Under the pieces are notes generated by a model that was given only the letters and a program-made list of their open reading frames with translations, was not told where the DNA came from and searched no databases. A DNA stretch of 21,626 nt, taken from an uncultured Paracoccus sp. (GTDB lineage: Bacteria; Pseudomonadota; Alphaproteobacteria; Rhodobacterales; Rhodobacteraceae). Below are positions 7,704 through 14,494 of the stretch, piece by piece. The stretch is taken from positions 1 through 21,626 of the forward strand of contig NZ_CAMIOH010000028.1 in assembly GCF_946221145.1 (NCBI RefSeq), written 5' to 3'. The position numbers and the translations under genes were made by a program. How positions within the stretch are numbered: the stretch's first letter is position 1; each line of letters begins with the position of its first letter.

Positions 7704-9194
7704 ATGAAACCCTTCCTGGCCCATCCGTTCGATTCGGACCGCCTGCATGAGGAATGCGGCATCTTCGGCGCGATCGGCGTGACCGATGCGTCGAACTTCG
7801 TGGCGCTTGGGCTGCACGCCTTGCAGCATCGCGGGCAGGAAGCCGGGGGCATCGTCGCCCATGATCCCGAAAGCGGCTTCAACAGCGCCCATCGCTTTGG
7901 CTATGTCCGCGACAACTTCACCAAGGCCGATGTCATGGCGACCCTGCCGGGGCCGCTGGCCATCGGCCATGTGCGCTATTCGACCGCAGGCACCAAGGCC
8001 GCGACCGCGATCCGCGACGTGCAGCCCTTTTTCGGCGAATTTCACATGGGCGGCTGCGCCATCGCCCATAACGGCAATATCACCAACGCCGCCGCCCTGC
8101 GCCGCGAACTGATCGAGCGCGGGTCGATCTTCCAGTCCTCGTCGGACAGCGAATGCATCATCCACCTGATGGCGCGGTCGATCCAGCGCAATATCCCCGA
8201 ACGGATGAAGGACGCGCTGCGCCGGGTGGAAGGCGCGTTTTCCGTGATCGCCATGACCCGGACCAAGCTGATCGGCGTCCGCGACCCGCTGGGCGTGCGC
8301 CCGCTGGTGCTGGGCAAGGTCGGCGATGACGGCTTCGTGCTGGCGTCGGAAACCTGCGCGCTGGACATCATCGGCGCCGAATTCGTGCGAGAGATCGAGC
8401 CGGGCGAGATGGTGGTGATCAGCCGTGGCGATGTCGAATCCTCGCGGCCCTTCGGTCCGTCCAAGGGGCGGTTCTGCATCTTTGAACATGTCTATTTCTC
8501 GCGCCCCGATTCGATCATCGGCGGGCGGTCGGTCTATGAGACCCGCCGCCAGATCGGTGTGGAACTGGCGCGCGAGGCGCCGATCGAGGCCGATCTGGTC
8601 TGCCCGGTCCCCGACAGCGGCACCCCGGCGGCCATCGGTTTCGCGCAGGAATCGGGGATCCCCTATGGCATGGGGATCATCCGCAACCAGTATATGGGCC
8701 GCACCTTCATCGAACCGACCGAGCAGATCCGCAACATGGGCGTGCGGCTGAAGCTGAACGTGAACCGGTCGCTGATCGCGGGCAAGCGGGTGGTGCTGGT
8801 CGACGATTCGGTGGTGCGCGGCACCACCTCGCGCAAGATCAAGGACATGATCCTGGACGCGGGCGCGGCCGAGGTGCATTTCCGCATCGCCTCGCCCCCC
8901 ACCGCATGGCCGTGCTTCTATGGCGTGGACACGCCCGACCGCGACAAGCTGCTGGCCGCGAACATGACGCCCGACGAGATGCGCGACTGGATCGGCGTCG
9001 ATTCGCTGGCCTTCGTGTCGCTGGACGGCCTGTATCGCGCCGTGGGCGAGGCGCAGGGCCGCAACAAGGCCAGCCCGCAATATTGCGACGCCTGTTTTTC
9101 CGGCGATTACCCGGTGGCGCCCTTCGACCAGCTGGAGCGCGGCTTTCGCATGAAGGCCGGGTCGGAAACCGCAATGAACGAGGCGGCCGAGTAA
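7704..9194 (+). CDS. purF: Amidophosphoribosyltransferase (PurF)
   Basis: First committed enzyme of de novo purine synthesis; it makes phosphoribosylamine from PRPP and glutamine. With the ATG at 7704 it has 496 residues. The N-terminal glutaminase domain begins at the nucleophile Cys18 in EECGIFG; the 17 residues before it would be removed as a propeptide, which is typical. Family text includes ALQHRGQEAGG, IGHVRYST, AHNGNITN and SSSDSECIIHL. The C-terminal PRTase domain carries the PRPP loop VVLVDDSVVRGTTS (about 363-376) and CPVPDSGTPAAIG. In-frame ATGs at 7629 and 7647 would add up to 25 residues with no family resemblance; the 7704 start puts Cys18 at the usual distance. A repeat hairpin follows the stop at 9211, between purF and the convergent pur-Nudix run. 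Confidence 0.95.
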   Translation: MKPFLAHPFDSDRLHEECGIFGAIGVTDASNFVALGLHALQHRGQEAGGIVAHDPESGFNSAHRFGYVRDNFTKADVMATLPGPLAIGHVRYSTAGTKAATAIRDVQPFFGEFHMGGCAIAHNGNITNAAALRRELIERGSIFQSSSDSECIIHLMARSIQRNIPERMKDALRRVEGAFSVIAMTRTKLIGVRDPLGVRPLVLGKVGDDGFVLASETCALDIIGAEFVREIEPGEMVVISRGDVESSRPFGPSKGRFCIFEHVYFSRPDSIIGGRSVYETRRQIGVELAREAPIEADLVCPVPDSGTPAAIGFAQESGIPYGMGIIRNQYMGRTFIEPTEQIRNMGVRLKLNVNRSLIAGKRVVLVDDSVVRGTTSRKIKDMILDAGAAEVHFRIASPPTAWPCFYGVDTPDRDKLLAANMTPDEMRDWIGVDSLAFVSLDGLYRAVGEAQGRNKASPQYCDACFSGDYPVAPFDQLERGFRMKAGSETAMNEAAE

Positions 9195-9210
9195 GTCTTG
9201 CGTCCCGCGA

Positions 9211-9267
9211 CAGCCGGGGGCGCTTCGCCCCCCGGACCCCCCGAGGATATTTGAGGTCCAATGCAGG
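9211..9267 (+). repeat. Intergenic hairpin repeat, copy 2 (possible bidirectional terminator)
   Basis: The stem is at 9214-9235 (CCGGGGGCG, loop CTT, then CGCCCCCCGG with one extra C), followed by a C-run and the tail GGATATTTGAGGTCCAATGC, identical to copy 1 over 23 bases. It fills the 75-base gap between the convergent purF and Nudix genes almost completely, a natural place for a terminator used from both sides. Confidence 0.75.
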
Positions 9268-9269
9268 GG

Positions 9270-9707
9270 CTAGCGGACGATCCGTTCCAGCGGGTCATAC
9301 CAGGCCGCGTGCTGGCCCCAGACCGCGCGGGCCAAGGTGTCGGGCTTGTGGCGCAGGGTGCGAAGATCGGCGCGGCTGGCCCAGCAGAACCGGTTCACCA
9401 CGCCCTCGGGGTCGTTCAGCGTCACGTCGCCACCCGTCAGTGTCGCGCGGAAGATCAGGTCGATCTGGTGGAAGCCGCGGCCGGGATCGTGGAATTCGTT
9501 GACCAGGATCGGCGCGCCGACGGTGATGGTCAGGCCGGTTTCCTCGGCCACTTCGCGGGCCAGGTTTTCGGGCAAGGATTGGCCCGGTTCGACGCCGCCC
9601 CCCGGCAGGCACCACAGGTCGGACCTGTTGCCCGGATAGGCATTGACCAGCAGCAGCCGGTCATCCCAGAGGATCGCCGCGCGGACCGCCAGCCGGGGCG
9701 GTGTCAC
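9270..9707 (-). CDS. Nudix hydrolase
   Basis: A pyrophosphohydrolase of the Nudix superfamily; the substrate is not readable from the sequence. It has 145 residues. The Nudix box lies at about 36-58 in GGGVEPGQSLPENLAREVAEETGL: the REVAEETGL end is intact, but the first conserved Glu of the box (G-x5-E) is Gln. The catalytic metal ligands in the EExG part are kept, so activity is plausible. The start is GTG in a GTGA overlap with the purK stop, so it is translated with purK as the last gene of the DUF465-purE-purK run. A housekeeping role next to nucleotide synthesis would fit but is inference. The C-terminus ends 3 bases from the repeat hairpin. Confidence 0.86.
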   Translation of the reverse strand: MTPPRLAVRAAILWDDRLLLVNAYPGNRSDLWCLPGGGVEPGQSLPENLAREVAEETGLTITVGAPILVNEFHDPGRGFHQIDLIFRATLTGGDVTLNDPEGVVNRFCWASRADLRTLRHKPDTLARAVWGQHAAWYDPLERIVR

Positions 9708-10738
9708 CGGATGATCCGGTTGACATGCCCCATCTTGCGGCCCGGTCGCGGCGCGCCCTTGCCATAGAGGTGGACCTGCGTGTCCGGCGCCGTCAGCAGG
9801 TCGGGCACACGGTCCAGATCCTCGCCGATCAGGTTTTCCATCACCACATCGGCGTAACGCCTGCCGTCACCCAAGGGCAGGCCCGCCACCGCGCGGAGAT
9901 GCTGTTCGAACTGGTCCACCGCGCAACCCGCCTGCGTCCAGTGGCCGGAATTGTGGACGCGGGGGGCGATCTCGTTCACGATCAGACCGGCGGGCGTCAC
10001 GAACAGCTCGACCCCCATCACCCCCACGTAATCCAGGGCGTTGGCGATCCGTGCCGCGATCAGCACCGCGTCGGTGGTGACCTTGCCGGGCAGGCCGCAA
10101 GGCACGGTGGTGCTGCGCAGGATGCCGCCCTGATGGACGTTCAGGCCGGGATCGAAGGCCGCCACCTGACCATCCGCGCCGCGCGCGATGATGACGCTGA
10201 TTTCCGCGCTGAAATCGACGAAGCCTTCCAGAACGGATGGCGCGCCGGTCCAGTCCGCCGGGCCGTCGCCGATGCGGATCTGGCCCTTGCCGTCATAGCC
10301 CATGCGCGTCGTCTTGAGGATCGCCGGGCGGCCGATCCGGTCGATGGCGGCCGCCAGATCGGCCTGGGTCGGCACATCGGCAAAGGGGGCGGTGGCCAGC
10401 CCGATGCCGTTCAGGAAGGTCTTTTCCGTCAGCCGGTCCTGCGACACCGCCAGGGCGCGCCGGTCGGGCCGGATCGGGCGGATCGATTCCAGCAGGTCAA
10501 GTGCCGAGGTCGGCACGTTCTCGAATTCATAGGTGATGACATCGACGCTTTCGGCAAAGGCGCGCAGGGCGTCGTGATCGTCATAAGGGGCCGAGGTCAC
10601 GCGCCAGGCCACGTCGCCCGCAGGCGCCGTGCCGGGTTCGAAGATGTGGCAGCGCAGGCCCAGGCGGCTGGCCGCGACCGAGAGCATCCGCCCCAGTTGC
10701 CCACCGCCCAGGATGCCGATGGTGGTCACGTCATTCAT
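9704..10738 (-). CDS. purK: 5-(carboxyamino)imidazole ribonucleotide synthase (PurK)
   Basis: ATP-grasp enzyme of purine synthesis that makes N5-CAIR from AIR, bicarbonate and ATP; PurE then rearranges the product. With the ATG at 10738 it has 344 residues. The N-terminus TIGILGGGQLGRMLS is the diagnostic PurK start, followed by ATP-grasp text: DVITYEFENVP, the Lys strand PAILKTTRMGYDGKGQ, and the metal/ATP site ELFVTPAGLIVNEIAPRVHNSGHWT. A longer in-frame start at 10801 adds 21 residues without family resemblance. The ATG overlaps the purE stop in ATGAATGA, the same overlap type as lolC/E-lolD, and the stop overlaps the Nudix start in GTGA, so the three genes are probably translationally coupled. 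Confidence 0.95.
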   Translation of the reverse strand: MNDVTTIGILGGGQLGRMLSVAASRLGLRCHIFEPGTAPAGDVAWRVTSAPYDDHDALRAFAESVDVITYEFENVPTSALDLLESIRPIRPDRRALAVSQDRLTEKTFLNGIGLATAPFADVPTQADLAAAIDRIGRPAILKTTRMGYDGKGQIRIGDGPADWTGAPSVLEGFVDFSAEISVIIARGADGQVAAFDPGLNVHQGGILRSTTVPCGLPGKVTTDAVLIAARIANALDYVGVMGVELFVTPAGLIVNEIAPRVHNSGHWTQAGCAVDQFEQHLRAVAGLPLGDGRRYADVVMENLIGEDLDRVPDLLTAPDTQVHLYGKGAPRPGRKMGHVNRIIR

Positions 10739-11216
10739 CGCGCGGCTCCTGCGGGATGGAGTCGGACAGCGCCTGCCGCCAGGCGTCCAGCCGCCGCGCA
10801 AGCGCCGGATCGGAAATCGCCAGGATGCCCGCGGCCATCAGCCCGGCATTGGCCGCCCCCGCCGCGCCGATCGCCATGGTCGCCACCGGATAGCCCTTGG
10901 GCATCTGAAGGATCGAATAGAGCGAATCGACCCCCGACAGCGCCTTGGTCTGGACCGGCACGCCGATCACCGGCACCCGCGTCTTGGACGCCATCATGCC
11001 GGGCAGATGCGCCGCCCCCCCGGCGCCCGCGATGATCACCCGCAGCCCCCGGTCCACCGCCGTCTTGCCGTAATCCCACAGCCGGTCGGGGGTGCGATGC
11101 GCGCTGACGATCCGGGTTTCATAGCCGATGCCCAGTTCGTCCAGAATGGCTGCGGCCTCGCGCATCGTCGGCCAGTCGGACTGACTGCCCATGATGATCC
11201 CGACTGCTGTATCCAT
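10731..11216 (-). CDS. purE: N5-carboxyaminoimidazole ribonucleotide mutase (PurE)
   Basis: Converts N5-CAIR to CAIR in de novo purine synthesis, acting after PurK. It has 161 residues with the ATG at 11216 (MDTAVGIIMGSQSDWPTM). Class I PurE features are clear: GSQSD at 10-14, the catalytic His40 in VSAHRTPDRL, and the glycine-rich IIAGAGGAAHLPGM followed by TRVPVIGVPV and GYPVATMAIGAAGAANAG. Upstream GGGGA, 6 bases before the ATG, supports the start; a longer frame from 11300 would add 28 unrelated residues. It overlaps purK by 8 bases and lies 55 bases after the DUF465 gene, whose promoter probably also drives purE. Confidence 0.95.
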   Translation of the reverse strand: MDTAVGIIMGSQSDWPTMREAAAILDELGIGYETRIVSAHRTPDRLWDYGKTAVDRGLRVIIAGAGGAAHLPGMMASKTRVPVIGVPVQTKALSGVDSLYSILQMPKGYPVATMAIGAAGAANAGLMAAGILAISDPALARRLDAWRQALSDSIPQEPRDE

Positions 11217-11271
11217 GGCCGTTCCCCGGTAATGCGTCCCGTGCAATACCGCGTCGGGCACAGGGCCGCAA

Positions 11272-11490
11272 TCAGGCGATGATGTCCGGGGTGATCTCAT
11301 CCTCCAGCCGGGCGATCTGGTCCTTGAGCGCCAGCTTTTGCTTTTTCAGCCGTTGCAGCGCCAGCGACGAGGTCAGCTGCTGGGCCGACAGCGCGGCGAT
11401 CGCATCGTCAAGATCGCGATGTTCGCAGCGCAGGGCCGCCAGCCTGGCGTGGATGATTTCGTCATGGGACATTTCGTGGTGCATGTTCAT
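11272..11490 (-). CDS. DUF465 (YdcH-like) small coiled-coil protein
   Basis: A short basic/acidic helical protein of the DUF465/YdcH family; function unknown. From the ATG at 11490 it has 72 residues (MNMHHEMSHDEII); a start at 11472 (MSHDEI) would give 66. Neither has a strong ribosome site. The family hallmarks are the EHRDLDDAIAAL segment and the end RLKKQKLALKDQIARLEDEI, a heptad-like coiled coil over about 25-65. It is the first gene after a clear promoter at 11533-11561 and precedes purE on the same strand by 55 bases, an order I recall from other Rhodobacterales. The much longer frame extending upstream to 12288 crosses the promoter and the divergent gene and is not credible. Confidence 0.85.
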   Translation of the reverse strand: MNMHHEMSHDEIIHARLAALRCEHRDLDDAIAALSAQQLTSSLALQRLKKQKLALKDQIARLEDEITPDIIA

Positions 11491-11532
11491 CGGGGCGAGG
11501 TCCGGCTGCCTGGCTGATTGGTATTTTTCCCG

Positions 11533-11561
11533 CTTATAGCCTTTTGCGGCCGGGCTGTTAA
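11533..11561 (-). promoter_or_regulatory. Sigma70-type promoter of DUF465-purE-purK-Nudix
   Basis: On the minus strand TTAACA (11561-11556, 5 of 6 to TTGACA) is separated by exactly 17 bases from TATAAG (11538-11533, 5 of 6 to TATAAT). Predicted initiation is near 11526, giving a leader of about 36 bases before the DUF465 ATG at 11490. It is the best housekeeping-type promoter I see in the window. Confidence 0.7.
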
Positions 11562-11667
11562 CAGAATCGTTCGTCCCGCCTCGGCGCGCCACGGGCGACG
11601 GTTTTCGTGGACAGGGGCCGGCAAGTCGCGGCATCATCAGCCCGTCCCCTTTTTTGCGAGCGTTCCC

Positions 11668-12237
11668 ATGGTCCTGAAAGCTTTTGCCCTTGCCGCCGCC
11701 GTCCTGGCCCTGCCCGCCGTCGCCCTGTCGCAGCAAGACGACGAGCAGCTTTGCGTGAACCAGTGCATGTTCAACCATGGCCCGGCCGACAATCCCGCCT
11801 ATCATGCCTGCGTGGCCCAGATGTGTTCGGGCGGCCAGGACGCCGCGCCGTCGGCACCGTCTGCGCCCGCAACTGGCCGCTGGACCAACCACGCCACCGC
11901 CAATGGCGGCGGTCATTCGGCGGCGGTCGAGGCCGGGGGACGGTCGCTCAACTATCTGTGCCAGCGTGGCGGGCCGGGGCTGCTGGGGCTTGCGGGCTTT
12001 GGCGGCAGCACGCGGGGCGTCTGCCTGCGCATCGGCGGGCAGCGGTTCAGCCCGCCCGCGATTGCCGGGAACGGCATCCTGTATCTGCAAGCCGATCCGG
12101 GATCGCCGGTGCTGGCCGCGCTGCTGGGCGGATCCACGGTCGAGGTGACGGCGGGCGGGCGGCAGGTCGCCTTTCCGCTGGCCGGGTCGGGTGCGGCGAT
12201 CCGCAAGGCGATGTCCGCCTGCGGGCTGCGCCCCTGA
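11668..12237 (+). CDS. Secreted protein of unknown function with Cys pairs
   Basis: I do not recognise a named family. With the ATG at 11668 the protein has 189 residues and a clear signal peptide, MVLKAFALAAAVLALPAVALS, probably cut after about residue 20-21, so it is predicted to be periplasmic or released. An N-terminal module has four Cys in the pattern C-x3-C-x14-C-x4-C (Cys29, 33, 48, 53) around FNHGPADNPAYHACV, followed by an Ala/Pro/Ser linker (58-69). The C-terminal part (about 70-189) has three more Cys (98, 119, 185) and ends FPLAGSGAAIRKAMSACGL, a strand-plus-helix end often seen in small periplasmic alphaproteobacterial proteins. The odd number of Cys (seven) leaves one unpaired if all others form disulphides. 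The gene diverges from DUF465. A longer frame from 11518 adds 50 residues that would bury the signal peptide and is rejected. Confidence 0.75.
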   Translation: MVLKAFALAAAVLALPAVALSQQDDEQLCVNQCMFNHGPADNPAYHACVAQMCSGGQDAAPSAPSAPATGRWTNHATANGGGHSAAVEAGGRSLNYLCQRGGPGLLGLAGFGGSTRGVCLRIGGQRFSPPAIAGNGILYLQADPGSPVLAALLGGSTVEVTAGGRQVAFPLAGSGAAIRKAMSACGLRP

Positions 12238-12252
12238 TGTCGCGCCCCTGAT
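12228..12252 (+). repeat. 14-base-period duplication over a stop codon
   Basis: GCGCCCCTGAT occurs at 12228-12238 and again at 12242-12252. The first copy contains the TGA stop of the secreted-protein gene. It is a small local duplication of no evident function. Confidence 0.5.
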
Positions 12253-12267
12253 CCGATCGCCCCGGCC

Positions 12268-12296
12268 CTTGCGCAGCGCCCGCCGCATTCACATAT
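12268..12296 (+). promoter_or_regulatory. Heat-shock (RpoH-type) promoter of hsp20
   Basis: CTTG (12268-12271) is followed after 17 bases by TCACATAT (12289-12296). The sigma32 consensus is CTTG, 17 bases, CCCCATNT; the second box matches at C2, C4, A5, T6 and T8, and the spacing is exact. Predicted initiation is near 12303, about 58 bases before the hsp20 ATG. Confidence 0.6.
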
Positions 12297-12305
12297 CAGG
12301 GACAG

Positions 12306-12360
12306 GCGGATCGCCGCACCGGGGTCCGCGCCACAGTCGCTTGATGCACAAAGGGCTGAC
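12306..12360 (+). promoter_or_regulatory. hsp20 leader, possible RNA thermometer
   Basis: Two stem-loops fill the predicted leader. The first pairs 12306-12312 with 12323-12329 (seven pairs, one wobble). The second pairs GTC (12336-12338) with GAC (12358-12360) and GCTT (12339-12342) with GGGC (12353-12356), with U12357 bulged and two G-U pairs; it buries the GGG of the ribosome site AAAGGG. Weak, wobble-rich pairing over the ribosome site is the design of ROSE-type thermometers of alphaproteobacterial hsp20 genes. The fold was drawn by eye. Confidence 0.35.
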
Positions 12361-12771
12361 ATGACGAAGATTTCACTGGGGGCGCATCCCTATCTGCTGG
12401 GCTTCGACCAGATCGAGCGTCTGGCGGAGCGGGCCGCCAAAGGGGCCGAGGGCTATCCCCCCTATAACATCGAACACATCGCGCCCGACGGGTTCCGCAT
12501 CACGCTGGCCGTGGCGGGCTTTGCCGAAACCGACCTGTCCGTCACGACCGAGGATCGGCAGCTTGTCATCCGCGGCCGGATGGCCGAACCCGAGGGCGAC
12601 CGCGTGTTCCTGCACCGGGGCATCGCATCGCGCGCCTTCCAACGCAGCTTCGTGCTGGCCGACGGGGTCGAGGTCGAGGGTGCGGCCATCGAAAACGGGC
12701 TGCTGCATGTGGATCTGAAACGCGTGCAGCCGCAGCAGGTCGTCCAGACCATTCCGATCAGCCGAAAATAA
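12361..12771 (+). CDS. hsp20: Small heat shock protein, Hsp20/IbpA type
   Basis: An ATP-independent chaperone that binds unfolding proteins in the cytoplasm. It has 136 residues. The alpha-crystallin domain runs from about 34 to 125, beginning PPYNIEH and containing DGFRITLAVAGFAETDLSV, LVIRGR and FLHRGIASRAFQRSFVLADGVEV; the conserved A-x-x-x-N-G-L-L motif appears as AAIENGLLHVDL. A short IPISRK C-terminus contains the I-x-I signature used in oligomer assembly. The ribosome site AAAGGG is 6 bases before the ATG and appears to be paired in the leader. A heat-shock promoter is predicted at 12268. The DUF1150 gene follows after 11 bases and is probably in the same transcript. Confidence 0.93.
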   Translation: MTKISLGAHPYLLGFDQIERLAERAAKGAEGYPPYNIEHIAPDGFRITLAVAGFAETDLSVTTEDRQLVIRGRMAEPEGDRVFLHRGIASRAFQRSFVLADGVEVEGAAIENGLLHVDLKRVQPQQVVQTIPISRK

Positions 12772-12782
12772 AGGGGATCATC

Positions 12783-13010
12783 ATGGATACCAAATTCGAT
12801 TTCGGCGGCACCGACGCCGACAAGACCGTCTATATCCGCCAGGTCGAGACCAGCTCTCTGCCCGTCGCGGTGCAAGAGCAGCTTGAGGGGATCGACAGCC
12901 TCTATGCCGTCCACGACGCCGATGGCGAGCGGCTGGCCCTGGTCAAGGAACGGTCGCTGGCCTTCATGCTGGCCCGCCAGAATGAACTGATGCCGGTCAG
13001 CGTCCACTGA
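12783..13010 (+). CDS. DUF1150 family protein
   Basis: A small protein of 75 residues of the DUF1150 family; function unknown. The family text is clear in VYIRQVETSSLPVAVQEQ (about 16-33) and GIDSLYAVHDADGERLALVKERSLAFMLARQNELMPVSVH to the end. No signal peptide or membrane segment is seen. A ribosome site AAAGGGGA lies before the ATG. It starts 11 bases after hsp20, and I recall this pairing from other alphaproteobacteria, which suggests a heat-shock-linked role; that is inference. The last 14 bases overlap the end of the convergent MFS gene. Confidence 0.88.
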   Translation: MDTKFDFGGTDADKTVYIRQVETSSLPVAVQEQLEGIDSLYAVHDADGERLALVKERSLAFMLARQNELMPVSVH

Positions 13011-14454
13011 CCGGCGGGTGGCGGGGCGGCTGTCCCGCCGTGCCGCCCATTCCGCGCCGCAGCGCCAGGATGCCCAGGATCGCGGCAAAGGCGCATAGCT
13101 GATAGATCAGCGCATGGGACATCGCCCCGGCATAATCGGTTCCCCCCGCCCGGTGCAGGCGCACGAAGAACAGGCTGGACACGACCGCGATGCCAATGGC
13201 CGCGCCGACCTGCTGGAACGCCTGCATCGCCCCCGACCCTGCGCCCGCGTCATGGCCGGGTACCGATTGCAGCACCGTCTGGAACAGCGGCGAAATCGTC
13301 AGCCCCATCCCGAAGCCGCAAACCGCCAGCGGCCCGGCCAGCGAAAGCGCCGTGAAGGGTTGCGACGGGTGGCCCATCACGTGACGCAACCAGATCATGC
13401 CCGTCAGCATCACCGACACGCCGACCGCCATGCGCAGTGACAGCCCGCGGGTGCCGAACCGCCCGGTGACATAGCTGCCCAGCATCACGCCCAGCGGGAA
13501 CGGCGCCGTGGCCATCCCCGAATGCAGCGGGTCCAGCCCGAAGCCGGTCTGCAAATAGATCGCCAGCACCAGAAACATCCCCGGAATGGCCGAGAAATGC
13601 AGCATCACCATGGCGACGCCCGACAGGAATCCGGCATTCCTCATCAGCGACACCGGCAACAGCTGCGCCCGCCCCTGCCGTGCCAGCGATGCCTGCCGCC
13701 AGACGAACAGCGCGCCCATCGGCAGGGCGGCGACCAGCATGGCGATGCACCACCAGGGCCAGCCCAGCAACGCGCCCTCGATCACCGGCAGCACGATCAG
13801 CAGGACGGCGGTGGAAAACAGCCCGATGCCAAGCCAGTCGATCCGCATCCGGCGGTCCGACGACAGCGCCGGAATCCATCGCAGGCCCGCCAGGATCACG
13901 AACAGCCCCACCGGCAGGTTGACCAGAAAGATCGGCCGCCAGTCCAGGCCCCCGATGTTTCCGATGATCAGCGCGCCGCCCAGCAGCGGCCCGGTGACCG
14001 CGCCCAGGCTGGCCACCACCCCGGCCAGGGCAAAGGCGCGGGCCTTCTGTTCGGGCGGGAACATCACATGCATGATCGCCATCACCTGCGGCACCATCAT
14101 CGCCCCGCCGATGCCCTGCAAGGCGCGTGACCAGATCAGCATCGGCATGGTCTGCGCAAATCCGCACAGCGCCGAGGCCAGCGTGAACAGCGCCACCCCC
14201 CACAGGAACAGCCGCTTGCGCCCGAACTTGTCGCCGAACCGACCAAACGGCAGCAGTCCCGCCGCGAAGGCCAGCACATAGGCGGCCGACACCCACTCGA
14301 TCTGCGCGGCGGTGGCGTCCAGGTTCCGTTGGATCGACGGCAGCGCGACATTCACGATGCTGACATCGATCAGGTTCATGAAATTGCCCAGCAGCAACAG
14401 CACCGCCGCCAGCCAGGGGTTGTAACCTGAATCGCCTGTGCGCATCGGGGTCAT
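12997..14454 (-). CDS. MFS multidrug exporter, DHA2 (EmrB/QacA) type
   Basis: A proton-driven efflux permease of the inner membrane with 485 residues. It is strongly hydrophobic with about 14 membrane segments, as in DHA2 transporters. Motif A-like text after the second segment reads GRFGDKFGRKRLFLWG, motif D1-like text at the start reads LLLGNFMNLIDVSIVNVALPSI, and motif C-like text GAVTGPLLGGALI lies in the fifth segment with GGLDWRPIFLVNLPVGL following. The substrate cannot be read. A ribosome site AAAGGTGG supports the ATG at 14454. It lies 40 bases downstream of the ATP-sulfurylase-like gene on the same strand and may share its transcript. No matching HlyD/EmrA adaptor is adjacent, so it probably acts alone. 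Confidence 0.9.
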   Translation of the reverse strand: MTPMRTGDSGYNPWLAAVLLLLGNFMNLIDVSIVNVALPSIQRNLDATAAQIEWVSAAYVLAFAAGLLPFGRFGDKFGRKRLFLWGVALFTLASALCGFAQTMPMLIWSRALQGIGGAMMVPQVMAIMHVMFPPEQKARAFALAGVVASLGAVTGPLLGGALIIGNIGGLDWRPIFLVNLPVGLFVILAGLRWIPALSSDRRMRIDWLGIGLFSTAVLLIVLPVIEGALLGWPWWCIAMLVAALPMGALFVWRQASLARQGRAQLLPVSLMRNAGFLSGVAMVMLHFSAIPGMFLVLAIYLQTGFGLDPLHSGMATAPFPLGVMLGSYVTGRFGTRGLSLRMAVGVSVMLTGMIWLRHVMGHPSQPFTALSLAGPLAVCGFGMGLTISPLFQTVLQSVPGHDAGAGSGAMQAFQQVGAAIGIAVVSSLFFVRLHRAGGTDYAGAMSHALIYQLCAFAAILGILALRRGMGGTAGQPPRHPPVSGR

Positions 14455-14494
14455 CGCGCCACCTTTCTTGCAGGACGTGCAATTTCCGCCCGGT

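Noticed and set aside
11491..12288. Long upstream extension of the DUF465 frame
   Set aside because: It crosses a strong promoter and the whole divergent secreted-protein gene; DUF465 proteins are about 70 residues.
13250..14482. 410-residue second minus-strand frame over the MFS gene
   Set aside because: It is a shifted frame of the transporter, lacking the membrane segments that the chosen frame shows.
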